From positions 372,001 through 436,000 of the forward strand of contig NZ_JAHVJQ010000002.1 of assembly GCF_019801145.1 (NCBI RefSeq): a stretch of 64,000 nt of DNA, in the 5' to 3' direction. Within the stretch, counting starts at the first letter, position 1, and each line of letters begins with the position of its first letter. Both the position numbers and the translations under genes were made by a program. Origin of the DNA: Leisingera aquaemixtae (GTDB taxonomy: Bacteria; Pseudomonadota; Alphaproteobacteria; Rhodobacterales; Rhodobacteraceae). The notes under the pieces are model-generated. The model worked only from the letters and a program-made list of their open reading frames with translations. It searched no databases and was not told the origin of the DNA. Below are positions 8,331 to 16,657 of this stretch, piece after piece.

Positions 8331-9059
8331 ATGCTGACGGCCCGGATTCAAACCGCTGTTTCACTGATCTACCCTGCACAATGCCTGGGCTGCGGCGGGC
8401 TGGTTGGCAGCGACTTCGGTCTTTGCGCCGACTGCTGGTCGGGCATGCATTTCATAAGCGGCACAGTTTGCGAAGGCTGCGGTGTCCCGCTGCCTGGGGA
8501 GGCGGACGGGTTTCGGCTAGAATGCGACAGCTGCATGCGCCATCCGCGGCCTTGGAACCAGGGGCGGTCTGCACTGCTTTATGAGGGGCAGGGCCGCAGG
8601 CTGGTGCTGGCCTTTAAGCATGGGGACCGCACGGAAATTGCCGACACGGCCGCCGGCTGGCTGCAAAGGGCTTCTGAACAGCTGCTGGACGGTCATCCGC
8701 TGGTCTGCCCGGTGCCGCTGCATTGGACCCGGCTGCTGAAGCGCAAGTACAATCAATCCGCCTTGCTGGCGGGGGTGCTGGCCCGGCGCGCGGGGCTGGA
8801 GCATTGCCCGGACCTGCTAAGACGCGCTCGGCGAACACCGGCGCTGGAGGGGAAAACGCGGGATCAGCGCTTTCAGATCCTGGGCTCTGCCATAACTGTC
8901 CCGCGAGGCCGGAAGGCAAGGATCAAAGGGCGGGCCGTGCTGATCGTGGATGATGTGATGACGTCTGGCGCCACGCTCAGCGCCTGCACCGATGCCTGCC
9001 TGCAAGCGGGTGCGGCAGAAGTGAGGGTGGCGGTTCTGGCCCGGGTCACGCAAGCGTGA
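8331..9059 (+). CDS. comF: ComF family protein (zinc-ribbon + phosphoribosyltransferase fold)
   Basis: 242 residues. The N-terminal double zinc ribbon has CLGCGG, LCADCW, CEGCGVP and CDSC pairs (about residues 17-65). The C-terminal PRTase fold has the PRPP loop VLIVDDVMTSGATLSA (about 206-221). ComF proteins take part in DNA uptake in naturally competent bacteria and are widespread elsewhere. The gene starts 13 bp from the divergent methyltransferase gene. Codirectional with grxC after an 82-bp gap, possibly one operon with grxC, the nitrilase and the MarR regulator. Confidence 0.9.
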   Translation: MLTARIQTAVSLIYPAQCLGCGGLVGSDFGLCADCWSGMHFISGTVCEGCGVPLPGEADGFRLECDSCMRHPRPWNQGRSALLYEGQGRRLVLAFKHGDRTEIADTAAGWLQRASEQLLDGHPLVCPVPLHWTRLLKRKYNQSALLAGVLARRAGLEHCPDLLRRARRTPALEGKTRDQRFQILGSAITVPRGRKARIKGRAVLIVDDVMTSGATLSACTDACLQAGAAEVRVAVLARVTQA

Positions 9060-9141
9060 GGCCGCGGGTCGGCCACTGGCAATTGTTGCAATGAATGCCC
9101 AATTCCTCCACAACCTTCGAAACCAGAATATGGGGTCCTGA

Positions 9142-9399
9142 ATGAAACCGGTCGAAATCTACACCTCGCCGCTCTGCGGCTTCTGCCACGCTGCCAAGCG
9201 GCTGCTGAACCAGAAAGGTGTTACATTTTCGGAAATTAACGTGCTGGCGCAGCCGGATCGCAAAGCGGAAATGATCCAGCGCGCCAATGGCGGCCGCACG
9301 GTGCCGCAGATCTTCATCGGCGATACCCACGTCGGTGGCTGTGATGATCTTTACGCGCTTGAGCAGGCGGGCAAGCTGGACCCGCTGCTTGCGGCCTGA
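9142..9399 (+). CDS. grxC: Glutaredoxin 3
   Basis: 85 residues, the full size of GrxC. The active site is CGFC in SPLCGFCHAAKRLL (about residues 12-15) instead of the common CPYC. The glutathione-binding TVPQIFIG and GGCDDLYALE motifs are present. It reduces glutathionylated proteins and ribonucleotide reductase disulfides with GSH. It ends 15 bp before the nitrilase gene, so cotranscription is likely. Confidence 0.95.
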   Translation: MKPVEIYTSPLCGFCHAAKRLLNQKGVTFSEINVLAQPDRKAEMIQRANGGRTVPQIFIGDTHVGGCDDLYALEQAGKLDPLLAA

Positions 9400-9414
9400 G
9401 CCCGGAGAATCGAC

Positions 9415-10245
9415 ATGCGTACAGCTTTGCTTCAGATGACATCCACTGATCTTCCGGCCGAAAACCTGGAAACAGTGAAGGCAATGATGGCGGAAGCTGT
9501 GCGCGGCGGTGCCGGGTTTGTACTAACGCCGGAGGTCACCAATTGCCTGTCAGGCAGCCGGACGCATCAGAATGGTGTGCTGTGCCACGAGGAAGATGAT
9601 CCAACTCTGGCGGCCTTGCAGGAAGAAGCAGCCAGGCATGGGGTGTGGCTGCTGCTCGGATCGTTGGGGATAAAGACCCATGATGATGACGGCCGCTTTG
9701 CCAACCGCCAGTTCCTGATTTCACCGCAAGGAGAAATCAAGGCGCGTTATGACAAGATCCACATGTTCGATGTCGAGGTTACACCGGAGGAAACCTACCG
9801 CGAATCCGACGGATACCGTCCGGGCGCCAAGGCGGTTGTGGCAGACACGCCGTTTGCCAAAATCGGCATGACCATCTGTTATGACGTGCGCTTCCCGCAT
9901 CTGCACCGGGTGCTGGCCAAGGGCGGCGCGCAGATCATCACCGTGCCGGCCGCTTTTTCCTATGTGACTGGTGCCGCGCATTGGCATTCGCTGTTGCGCG
10001 CCCGGGCGATCGAGACCGGCTGTTTCGTGCTGGCGCCTGCGCAGACCGGAAGGCACCCGGCGTCCCGCGGTCCCAGCCGCACGACCTTTGGCCATTCGCT
10101 GGCCGTCGCCCCGTGGGGCGAAGTTCTGGCAGATGCGGGTCAGGAACCAGGCGTGACTTACGTTGATCTCGACTTCGAAAAAGTGGCAGAAGCACGCAAA
10201 CGTGTGCCTTCTTTGACCCATGACCGGGAGTTCGACGGACCCTGA
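9415..10245 (+). CDS. Carbon-nitrogen hydrolase (Nit1-type, nitrilase superfamily)
   Basis: 276 residues with the Glu-Lys-Cys triad: Glu in LTPEVTN (about 41), Lys in RYDKIHMFD (about 114) and Cys in MTICYDVRFPHL (about 149). The family includes deaminated-glutathione amidase and omega-amidase; the proximity to glutaredoxin fits the deaminated-glutathione repair role, but this is inference. It overlaps the MarR gene by one base (TGATG), indicating translational coupling. Confidence 0.9.
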   Translation: MRTALLQMTSTDLPAENLETVKAMMAEAVRGGAGFVLTPEVTNCLSGSRTHQNGVLCHEEDDPTLAALQEEAARHGVWLLLGSLGIKTHDDDGRFANRQFLISPQGEIKARYDKIHMFDVEVTPEETYRESDGYRPGAKAVVADTPFAKIGMTICYDVRFPHLHRVLAKGGAQIITVPAAFSYVTGAAHWHSLLRARAIETGCFVLAPAQTGRHPASRGPSRTTFGHSLAVAPWGEVLADAGQEPGVTYVDLDFEKVAEARKRVPSLTHDREFDGP

Positions 10246-10685
10246 TGGACGAGACCCATTCCCTGGCAGTATCGCTGTTCAGCGAGATTTTGATGGCTGA
10301 CCAGCTGGCCCGGTCACGTCTCAGCAAAGTGCTGCCCAAGGGAATGGAACTGTCGCATTTCTCTGTGCTGAACCATTTGGCACGTGCCGGGCTTGAAAGG
10401 TCGCCTGCGCAACTGGCCAAAGCGTTCCATGTGACACGCGGCGCCATGACCAACACCCTGAACAAGCTGGAAGTGGCTGGCTATATCCATGTGCGTCCCG
10501 ATTGGGACGATGCGCGGCGCAAAATGGTGGCGATCAGTCCGGCAGGAAAACAGGCCCGTGATGCGGCGCTGGCCGGGATCATCCCGGTCATTTCCGAAGT
10601 TGTCGGGGAGTTGGGCAGCGACAGGGTCCGGGCCACCCTCCCGATTTTGCGGGAACTCCGAGGCAAGCTGGAAGAGAGCGGCTGA
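10245..10685 (+). CDS. MarR family transcriptional regulator
   Basis: 146 residues. The winged helix lies at about 48-110: HFSVLNHLARAG, then SPAQLAKAFHVTRGAMTNTLNKLEVAGYI as the recognition helix region, and the wing DWDDARRKMVAISPAG. Terminal helices would form the dimer interface. It is translationally coupled to the nitrilase-family gene upstream and likely the last gene of its operon. The ligand is unknown. Confidence 0.88.
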   Translation: MDETHSLAVSLFSEILMADQLARSRLSKVLPKGMELSHFSVLNHLARAGLERSPAQLAKAFHVTRGAMTNTLNKLEVAGYIHVRPDWDDARRKMVAISPAGKQARDAALAGIIPVISEVVGELGSDRVRATLPILRELRGKLEESG

Positions 10686-10991
10686 TCCAAACGGCCGCAC
10701 TCGGCCAAGCGCGGACACCTTTCAAAAAAGAAAGACACCTGCAAGCAGGCGCCTTTCTTCCCCATCGGTCCGTGAGTGGCGGTCCCGGTAACCTTTGGGC
10801 GGACCCACCCGTTTAAAAGTGGCAAGCATTCACTTGGTTGTTGGGCTTGCGCCCGTTTGCGGAGCGGAAAACATTCCAAATCCGCTATCTGACGATAGCA
10901 AGCCGGTCTTAGCCGACAAAGTGTGCATAGGGATTACTCCCTATCCTTTCGGATAAGCCGCTGTCGTGATCAGGCATCACGGGCCGATTTC
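10686..10991. other. Convergent intergenic region between marR and ubiG
   Basis: 306 bp between two converging genes. It holds one terminator-like hairpin oriented for the minus strand (10722-10759). I see no convincing gene, tRNA or repeat in the rest. Confidence 0.6.
10722..10759 (-). terminator. Rho-independent terminator, minus strand
   Basis: On the minus strand AAGAAAGGCGCCTGC pairs with GCAGGTGTCTTTCTT (two mismatches, two-base loop) and runs into a TTTTTT tract. It lies about 230 bases after the ubiG stop, so it would end a long ubiG 3' UTR. Confidence 0.6.
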
Positions 10992-11738
10992 TCAGCCAGG
11001 TTTCACGCTGGCAGTCACGTAGTTGACCGACAGGTCGCGCTCGGAGATCGACCAGTTCCAAGTGATCGGGTTGAAGACAAATCCTTTGCGATCCACCGGT
11101 TTCAGCCCGGCGTTGCGCAGCAGCTCGAACAGTTCGTCGGGGGTGATGAACTTGGACCATTCATGGGTGCCGCGCGGCAGCCAGCGCATGATCACCTCGG
11201 CCCCGACAATTGCCATCGCAAAGCTCTTGGGGTTGCGGTTGATGGTTGAGCAGATCTCTAAGCCGCCGGGTTTCAGAAGCTGCTGCGTGGCCGTCAGGTA
11301 GCTGAGCGGATCGGCGACATGCTCTACTACTTCCATGTTCAGCACAACGTCGAATTGTTCGCCTGCCTCGGCCAGCGCTTCCGCGGTGGTGTGGCGGTAA
11401 TCTATTTCCAGCCCGGATTGCTCGGCATGAATGCGGGCCACCGGCAGGTTTCCTTCGGCTGCATCCGCGCCGATGACGGTGGCGCCCAGCCGCGCCATCG
11501 GCTCGCTCAGCAGCCCGCCGCCGCAGCCGATATCCAGAAGCCGCAGCCCCTCAAACGGGCGCTGTGACCTGAGGTCGCGGCCGAATTCGCCAGCGATCTG
11601 GCTGGTGATGTAGTCGAGACGGCACGGGTTCAGCATATGCAGGGGCTTGAACTTGCCGTTCGGATCCCACCACTCCGCCGCCATCGCTTCGAATTTGGCG
11701 ATTTCCGCAGGGTCGACCGTGGATTGAGGCGCTTGCAT
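10992..11738 (-). CDS. ubiG: Ubiquinone biosynthesis O-methyltransferase
   Basis: 248 residues from the ATG at 11738, which has GGAGACAGG directly upstream; an in-frame start at 11777 would add 13 unsupported residues. It performs the two O-methylations of ubiquinone synthesis. The UbiG features are [24 protein letters not shown] at the N-terminus, the SAM motif [31 protein letters not shown], and the later [14 protein letters not shown] block. It is divergent from pip, with about 50 bp between starts. Confidence 0.96.
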   Translation of the reverse strand: MQAPQSTVDPAEIAKFEAMAAEWWDPNGKFKPLHMLNPCRLDYITSQIAGEFGRDLRSQRPFEGLRLLDIGCGGGLLSEPMARLGATVIGADAAEGNLPVARIHAEQSGLEIDYRHTTAEALAEAGEQFDVVLNMEVVEHVADPLSYLTATQQLLKPGGLEICSTINRNPKSFAMAIVGAEVIMRWLPRGTHEWSKFITPDELFELLRNAGLKPVDRKGFVFNPITWNWSISERDLSVNYVTASVKPG

Positions 11739-11788
11739 TCCTGTCTCCGTGTGCTCTTTTGTAGTCTGACGTTTCACTAAGGTCAGTA

Positions 11789-12769
11789 ATGGATAGATAC
11801 CCGGACCAAAAGCGCGCTGTGCATTATCTTTACCCGCCGGTTGAGCCTTTTGACCAGCGTATGATCGACGCAGGCCAGGGCCACCGTATCTATGCGGAGC
11901 AAAGCGGCAATCCCAACGGCATTCCGGTGATCGTATGCCACGGCGGCCCCGGGGGCGGCAGCAGCCCGGCTATGCGGCGCTATTTCGATCCGCATGTTTA
12001 TCGAATCATCCTGTTCGACCAGCGCGGCTGCGGCCGGTCGCGCCCCTATGCGTCCTGCGAGAACAATACCACCTGGCACCTGGTGTCCGACATGGAGCTT
12101 ATCCGCTCGCAGCTGGGAATCGACTCGTGGATCCTGTTCGGGGGCAGCTGGGGGGCGACACTGGCGCTTATCTATGCCCAGACCCATCCAAACCGGGTGC
12201 ACCAGATCATCCTGCGCGGCGTTTTCCTGATGACTAAGGCTGAGCTGGACTGGTTCTATGGTGGCGGCGCGGGCAAGTTCTGGCCAGAGACCTGGGCCAA
12301 GTTCGTCTCGCTGATTCCCGATGCGGAGCGGGGCGATATGATCGCTGCCTACAAGAAACGGCTGTTCTCCGGAAACTTGGACGAGGAAGTGCGCTATGGC
12401 CGGGCCTGGTCGGCTTGGGAAAACGCGCTGGCTTCGGTGCATTCCAATGGCCACAGCGGAGAAAGCCCTGGCGATTACGCTCGTGCCTTTGCCCGGCTGG
12501 AGAATCACTATTTCAGCAGCGGCGGGTTCCTAGACTACGATGGTCAGATTCTCGCCAATATGGGGCGTATTTCCCATATTCCGGGTGTGATCGTGCAGGG
12601 CCGCTATGACATGATCTGCCCGCCGTCCTCCGCCTGGCGCCTCAACGAGCTGTGGCCAAATGCGGAGTTGAAGATGGTGCGCAATGCGGGCCATGCTCTG
12701 TCGGAGCCGGGAATCAGCGCAGAGCTGGTCCGGGCGATGGACCGGATCGCAGGAGAGCTTGTGCCATGA
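11789..12769 (+). CDS. pip: Proline iminopeptidase
   Basis: 326-residue alpha/beta hydrolase of peptidase family S33 that removes N-terminal proline. [10 protein letters not shown] forms the oxyanion region. The nucleophile lies in [11 protein letters not shown] (Ser about 112), and the catalytic His is in [11 protein letters not shown] near 304. [27 protein letters not shown] is characteristic of the family. It overlaps the next gene by four bases (ATGA), suggesting a peptide-use pair. Confidence 0.95.
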   Translation: MDRYPDQKRAVHYLYPPVEPFDQRMIDAGQGHRIYAEQSGNPNGIPVIVCHGGPGGGSSPAMRRYFDPHVYRIILFDQRGCGRSRPYASCENNTTWHLVSDMELIRSQLGIDSWILFGGSWGATLALIYAQTHPNRVHQIILRGVFLMTKAELDWFYGGGAGKFWPETWAKFVSLIPDAERGDMIAAYKKRLFSGNLDEEVRYGRAWSAWENALASVHSNGHSGESPGDYARAFARLENHYFSSGGFLDYDGQILANMGRISHIPGVIVQGRYDMICPPSSAWRLNELWPNAELKMVRNAGHALSEPGISAELVRAMDRIAGELVP

Positions 12770-13611
12770 CGCGCATCGACCGCCGTGCGCTGTTCACCTC
12801 GGGTGCTGCTGCAGCCTTGCTGGCGGCAGCTGGGGGGTCGGTTCATGCGTCGCCCAAGGCTGGCGGTGTGCTGCGCCTGGCAGTGCCGCGTGAGGGCGGA
12901 ATGCTGGAGCAGGCTGCCCGCGGCGCGGTCTATGACACGCTGACGGAAATCGCGCCTGACGGGCTGCTGCGCGGGGAGCTGGCAACCAGCTGGCAATCGG
13001 CGCCGGATGCACGAACCTGGACCTTTGATCTGCGCGGCGGTGTCGCTTTTCACGACGGCTCGCCGCTGACGGCGGCGGATGCCGCGGCCTCGCTCAACGC
13101 GCTTGGCGTGACCGGTGCAGATGTGCGGTCCGTCACTGCGCTGGGTGGCCATCAGCTGCTGCTGGAACTTGCGCAGCCCAACCCGCATCTTCCCTATCTG
13201 CTGGCCAATGCGGATCAGCTGATTGCCCCGGGCGGGAAACTTCCCGTGCCGCTGACTGATGCAGTGGGGACCGGATGTTACCGGGTTGAACGTGCTCAGG
13301 AGGACCGTCATTTCCGCGCAGCGAAAGTGCCCGGCCATTACAAGGCTGGCGTTGCTGGCTGGGCGGATACGATTGATATTATCGTGATCCCGGACTCTGC
13401 AGTCCGGGCCGAGGCGCTGCGCGACGGCTATGTCGATGTGGCTGCCCTGCCGGAGCCGCGGGGCCTGCTGAAGCGCGGGGAGTTCCTGTACTATCCTTCC
13501 TCCAGGGATATGGCATTGGCCGCCCGCCACGATGTCGGCATTCCGCGCAAAGTTGGGCAGCGCGCACCGCTGGACGATGGCCGTATCGCTGAACGCTGGT
13601 GGCGAGCGTAG
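12766..13611 (+). CDS. Short ABC-type solute-binding protein (family 5), Tat-exported
   Basis: 281 residues starting at the ATG that overlaps the pip stop (ATGA). A twin-arginine signal (RIDRRALFTSG, then a long alanine/leucine stretch) is followed by KAGGVLRLAVPREGG and the SBP_bac_5 core: ATSWQSAPDARTWTFDLRGGVAFHDGSPLTAADAAASL. Family members are normally near 500 residues, so the C-terminal half is missing here. The 3' end runs DDGRIAERWWRA-stop without an obvious frameshift into a continuing homologous frame. It may be a reduced but functional binding protein or a truncated gene. No permease genes are nearby. Confidence 0.72.
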   Translation: MTRIDRRALFTSGAAAALLAAAGGSVHASPKAGGVLRLAVPREGGMLEQAARGAVYDTLTEIAPDGLLRGELATSWQSAPDARTWTFDLRGGVAFHDGSPLTAADAAASLNALGVTGADVRSVTALGGHQLLLELAQPNPHLPYLLANADQLIAPGGKLPVPLTDAVGTGCYRVERAQEDRHFRAAKVPGHYKAGVAGWADTIDIIVIPDSAVRAEALRDGYVDVAALPEPRGLLKRGEFLYYPSSRDMALAARHDVGIPRKVGQRAPLDDGRIAERWWRA

Positions 13612-13641
13612 GCCCCCTCGGAGCCGGTGAAAACACAAGCC

Positions 13642-13670
13642 TTGCAGTTTTCCCCAATTCCCCCTATATG
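13642..13670 (+). promoter_or_regulatory. Sigma-70 promoter of the rimP-nusA-infB operon
   Basis: TTGCAG (13642-13647), a 17-base spacer and TATATG (13665-13670). The predicted start is near 13677, which leaves a leader of about 115 bases before the rimP ATG. Confidence 0.6.
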
Positions 13671-13726
13671 CCTTTGACAACAGCGGCGCGTTGAACCTCT
13701 GGCTCAAGGCTCCACCGGGAAATTCG

Positions 13727-13749
13727 ACGGGCCGCGCGCCCGTTTTTTT
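13727..13749 (+). terminator. Terminator-like hairpin in the rimP leader (possible attenuator)
   Basis: The stem ACGGGC/GCCCGT (13727-13732 and 13738-13743) with a CGCGC loop is followed by seven T residues. It lies between the likely promoter and the rimP ribosome binding site (GGAGG at about 13782), so it would stop transcription before the operon unless antiterminated. If the promoter at 13642 is not real, it is simply the terminator of the upstream gene. Confidence 0.65.
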
Positions 13750-13791
13750 GTGTTTGCAGGCCTTTGTCTGCACGCCCCAAGTGGAGGTCTG

Positions 13792-14382
13792 ATGACCAAC
13801 GACCTGATTGCCAAAGCTGCCATCGACCGGCGCCTGGCCGAGATCGTCACCCCGGTGATCGAGGATCTGGGATATGAGCTGGTGCGAATCCGGCTGATGT
13901 CTGGTAAGGCGACCACGCTGCAGATCATGGCGGACAAGCCGGATGGCGGCATCGAGGTGGATGACTGCGCCGAAATTTCGAACGCCGTGAGCGCGGTGCT
14001 GGACGTCGAGGATCCGATCATCGATGCCTATGCGCTGGAGGTCTCCAGCCCCGGCATCGACCGGCCGCTGACCCGGCTGAAGGACTTCGAGATGTTCGAA
14101 GGCTACGAGGCCAAGCTGGAAACCGCCGAGATGGTCGGCGGCCGCCGTCGCTTCAAGGGCGAACTGGCGGGCACTGAAGAGGATGAAGTTCTGATCAACA
14201 TCGACGATCAGGGCGAAACCGTGACCATTGGTCTGAAATTCGACTGGCTGAGCGACGCCAAGCTGGTCCTGACTGATGATCTGATCAAGGAAATGCTACG
14301 CCAGCGCAAAGAGGCCGGCACGCTGAACGAAGACGCATTCGACGAAATCGAGACCGAAGAGTCCGAAGAGGAGAACAAGTAA
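13792..14382 (+). CDS. rimP: Ribosome maturation factor RimP
   Basis: 196 residues from the ATG at 13792, preceded by GGAGG; an earlier in-frame ATG at 13750 lies inside the leader hairpin region. RimP assists maturation of the 30S subunit. Features: [40 protein letters not shown], and the strongly conserved [19 protein letters not shown]. The C-terminus is acidic. It overlaps nusA by one base (TAATG). First gene of the conserved rimP-nusA-ylxR-infB operon. Confidence 0.96.
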   Translation: MTNDLIAKAAIDRRLAEIVTPVIEDLGYELVRIRLMSGKATTLQIMADKPDGGIEVDDCAEISNAVSAVLDVEDPIIDAYALEVSSPGIDRPLTRLKDFEMFEGYEAKLETAEMVGGRRRFKGELAGTEEDEVLINIDDQGETVTIGLKFDWLSDAKLVLTDDLIKEMLRQRKEAGTLNEDAFDEIETEESEEENK

Positions 14383-15998
14383 TGGCTATCACCTCTGCAA
14401 ACCAGCTGGAGCTGTTGCAAACCGCCGAGGCCGTGGCGCGCGAAAAGATGATCGACCCCGGTCTGGTGATTGAGGCGATGGAAGAGAGCCTCGCCCGTGC
14501 GGCCAAAAGCCGCTATGGCGCCGAGATGGACATCCGCGTCTCGATCGACCGCAAGACCGGCCGCGCCACCTTTACCCGCGTGCGCACCGTCGTGGCCGAT
14601 GATGAGCTAGAAAACTACCAGGCCGAGATGACCGTCGAGCAGGCGCGCCAATACATGGCGGACCCTGAAGTGGGCCAGACCTTCGTCGAAGAAGTGCCGC
14701 CGGTTGAGATGGGCCGGATCGCCGCCCAGTCGGCCAAGCAGGTGATCCTGCAGAAGGTCCGCGAAGCAGAGCGCGACCGCCAGTACGAAGAATTCAAGGA
14801 CCGCGCAGGCACCATCATCAATGGCCTGGTCAAGCGCGAAGAATACGGCAACGTCATCGTCGATGTGGGCGCCGGCGAAGCGATCCTTCGCCGCAACGAG
14901 AAGATCGGCCGCGAAAGCTACCGCCCGAACGACCGTGTGCGCTGCTATATCAAGGATGTGCGCCGCGAACCGCGCGGCCCGCAGATCTTCCTGTCGCGTA
15001 CTGCGCCGGAATTCATGGCCGAGCTGTTCAAGATGGAAGTGCCGGAAATCTACGATGGCATCATCGAGATCAAGGCCGTTGCCCGCGATCCCGGTTCGCG
15101 CGCCAAGATTGCCGTTATCTCCTACGACGGCTCGATCGATCCGGTCGGCGCCTGTGTGGGTATGCGAGGCTCCCGCGTGCAGGCCGTGGTGAACGAGCTG
15201 CAGGGCGAGAAGATCGACATCATCCCGTGGAACGAAGATCAGCCGACTTTCCTGGTGAACGCGCTGCAGCCTGCAGAAGTGTCCAAGGTGGTCCTAGACG
15301 AGGAAGCCGGGAAGATCGAGGTCGTGGTTCCGGAAGAGCAGCTGAGCCTGGCCATCGGCCGCCGCGGCCAGAACGTGCGCCTGGCGTCGCAGCTGACCGG
15401 TCTCGACATTGATATCATGACCGAGGAAGAAGAATCGGCCCGCCGCCAGAAGGAATTCGAGGCACGGACCAAGCTGTTCATGGAAACCCTGGATCTGGAC
15501 GAGTTCTTTGCCCAGCTGCTGGTGTCCGAAGGTTTCACCAACCTCGAAGAGGTTGCTTATGTTGAGCTGGACGAGCTGCTGGTCATCGATGGTGTCGACG
15601 AAGGTACTGCTGAGGAACTGCAGGCCCGCGCCCGCGACTACCTGGAAGCCCAGGCCAAGGCGGCGCTGGATGCGGCCCGTGAACTGGGTGCCGAAGACAG
15701 CCTGATCCAGTTTGAGGGCCTGACCCCTCAGATGGTCGAGGCGCTGGCCAAGGACGGCGTGAAATCGCTGGAAGACTTCGCCACCTGCGCGGACTGGGAA
15801 CTGGCCGGCGGCTGGACCACCGATGGCGGCGAACGGGTCAAGGATGATGGCATCCTGGAACCTTTTGGCGTGTCCCTGGAAGAAGCGCAGGATCTGGTGA
15901 TGACCGCCCGCATCATGCTGGGCTGGGTGGATCCGGCGGAGCTGGAAGCCGAAGCGGCTGAAGGCGAAGAAGCTGGTGAAGAGGAAGGCGAAGCCTGA
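14382..15998 (+). CDS. nusA: Transcription termination/antitermination factor NusA
   Basis: 538 residues. N-terminal RNA polymerase-binding domain (about 1-130), S1 domain (about 133-200), two KH domains (about 205-345, with the [16 protein letters not shown] motif) and two C-terminal helix-hairpin repeats before a very acidic tail rich in Glu/Ala. NusA controls pausing, termination and antitermination. It starts on the last base of the rimP stop codon. The repeat domain is typical of proteobacterial NusA, and the acidic tail is species-specific. Confidence 0.97.
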   Translation: MAITSANQLELLQTAEAVAREKMIDPGLVIEAMEESLARAAKSRYGAEMDIRVSIDRKTGRATFTRVRTVVADDELENYQAEMTVEQARQYMADPEVGQTFVEEVPPVEMGRIAAQSAKQVILQKVREAERDRQYEEFKDRAGTIINGLVKREEYGNVIVDVGAGEAILRRNEKIGRESYRPNDRVRCYIKDVRREPRGPQIFLSRTAPEFMAELFKMEVPEIYDGIIEIKAVARDPGSRAKIAVISYDGSIDPVGACVGMRGSRVQAVVNELQGEKIDIIPWNEDQPTFLVNALQPAEVSKVVLDEEAGKIEVVVPEEQLSLAIGRRGQNVRLASQLTGLDIDIMTEEEESARRQKEFEARTKLFMETLDLDEFFAQLLVSEGFTNLEEVAYVELDELLVIDGVDEGTAEELQARARDYLEAQAKAALDAARELGAEDSLIQFEGLTPQMVEALAKDGVKSLEDFATCADWELAGGWTTDGGERVKDDGILEPFGVSLEEAQDLVMTARIMLGWVDPAELEAEAAEGEEAGEEEGEA

Positions 15999-16024
15999 AC
16001 CGGGGCTTCGTACAGGAGAACTGA

Positions 16025-16657
16025 ATGACACGCGGCGGGGTCACAAAAGACCGGACTGGCGAGAGCGAACGCAAATGCATCGCCACCGGTGAATCTCAGC
16101 CCAAGCAGGGCCTCATCCGTTTTGTGATGGGCCCTGAAGGGCGGGTCGTACCCGACGTGATGGGCAAGCTGCCCGGCCGCGGCGTCTATGTCACCTCCAG
16201 CCGGGAAGCCCTGGGCACTGCGGTCAAGAAGAAGCTGTTTGCCCGCGGGTTCAAGGCGCAAGTCCAGGTGCCGGAAGAGCTGGTTCAGGATGTCGAGCGC
16301 CAGGTCGCTCGACGGGTGATCGAACTGATCAGCCTGGCGCGCAAGTCGGGCGATGCGGTGTCTGGCTTTGAGCGGGTCAAGGACTGGCTGGCCAAGGAAG
16401 AGGCGCGGGTGCTGATCCAGGCCTCCGACGGGTCGGGGCGCGGAAAGTCGAAGCTGAGCACGCCCTACAAGGGCAAATTCATCGGCTGCCTCACGGCGGA
16501 CGAGCTGGGAATGGCATTTGGACGCCAAACTGCGATCCATGCCGCCCTCGCCTCTGGCGGACTCAGCAAACGTGTTGTAGATGAGGCGCAACGACTGCAA
16601 GGTTTGCGCGAAATGGTGGGCGGCAACGGCCGCACGGAAGGAAAAGTAGCTTTATGA
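16025..16657 (+). CDS. YlxR-family RNA-binding protein with C-terminal ribosomal L7Ae-like domain
   Basis: 210 residues. The N-terminal YlxR (DUF448) domain shows [19 protein letters not shown] and [15 protein letters not shown] (about residues 17-65). The C-terminal part (about 95-190) looks like the L7Ae/nucleoid RNA-binding fold often fused in alphaproteobacteria: [19 protein letters not shown] and later [15 protein letters not shown]. It sits in its standard place between nusA and infB and overlaps infB by four bases. Its exact role is not established. Confidence 0.88.
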   Translation: MTRGGVTKDRTGESERKCIATGESQPKQGLIRFVMGPEGRVVPDVMGKLPGRGVYVTSSREALGTAVKKKLFARGFKAQVQVPEELVQDVERQVARRVIELISLARKSGDAVSGFERVKDWLAKEEARVLIQASDGSGRGKSKLSTPYKGKFIGCLTADELGMAFGRQTAIHAALASGGLSKRVVDEAQRLQGLREMVGGNGRTEGKVAL

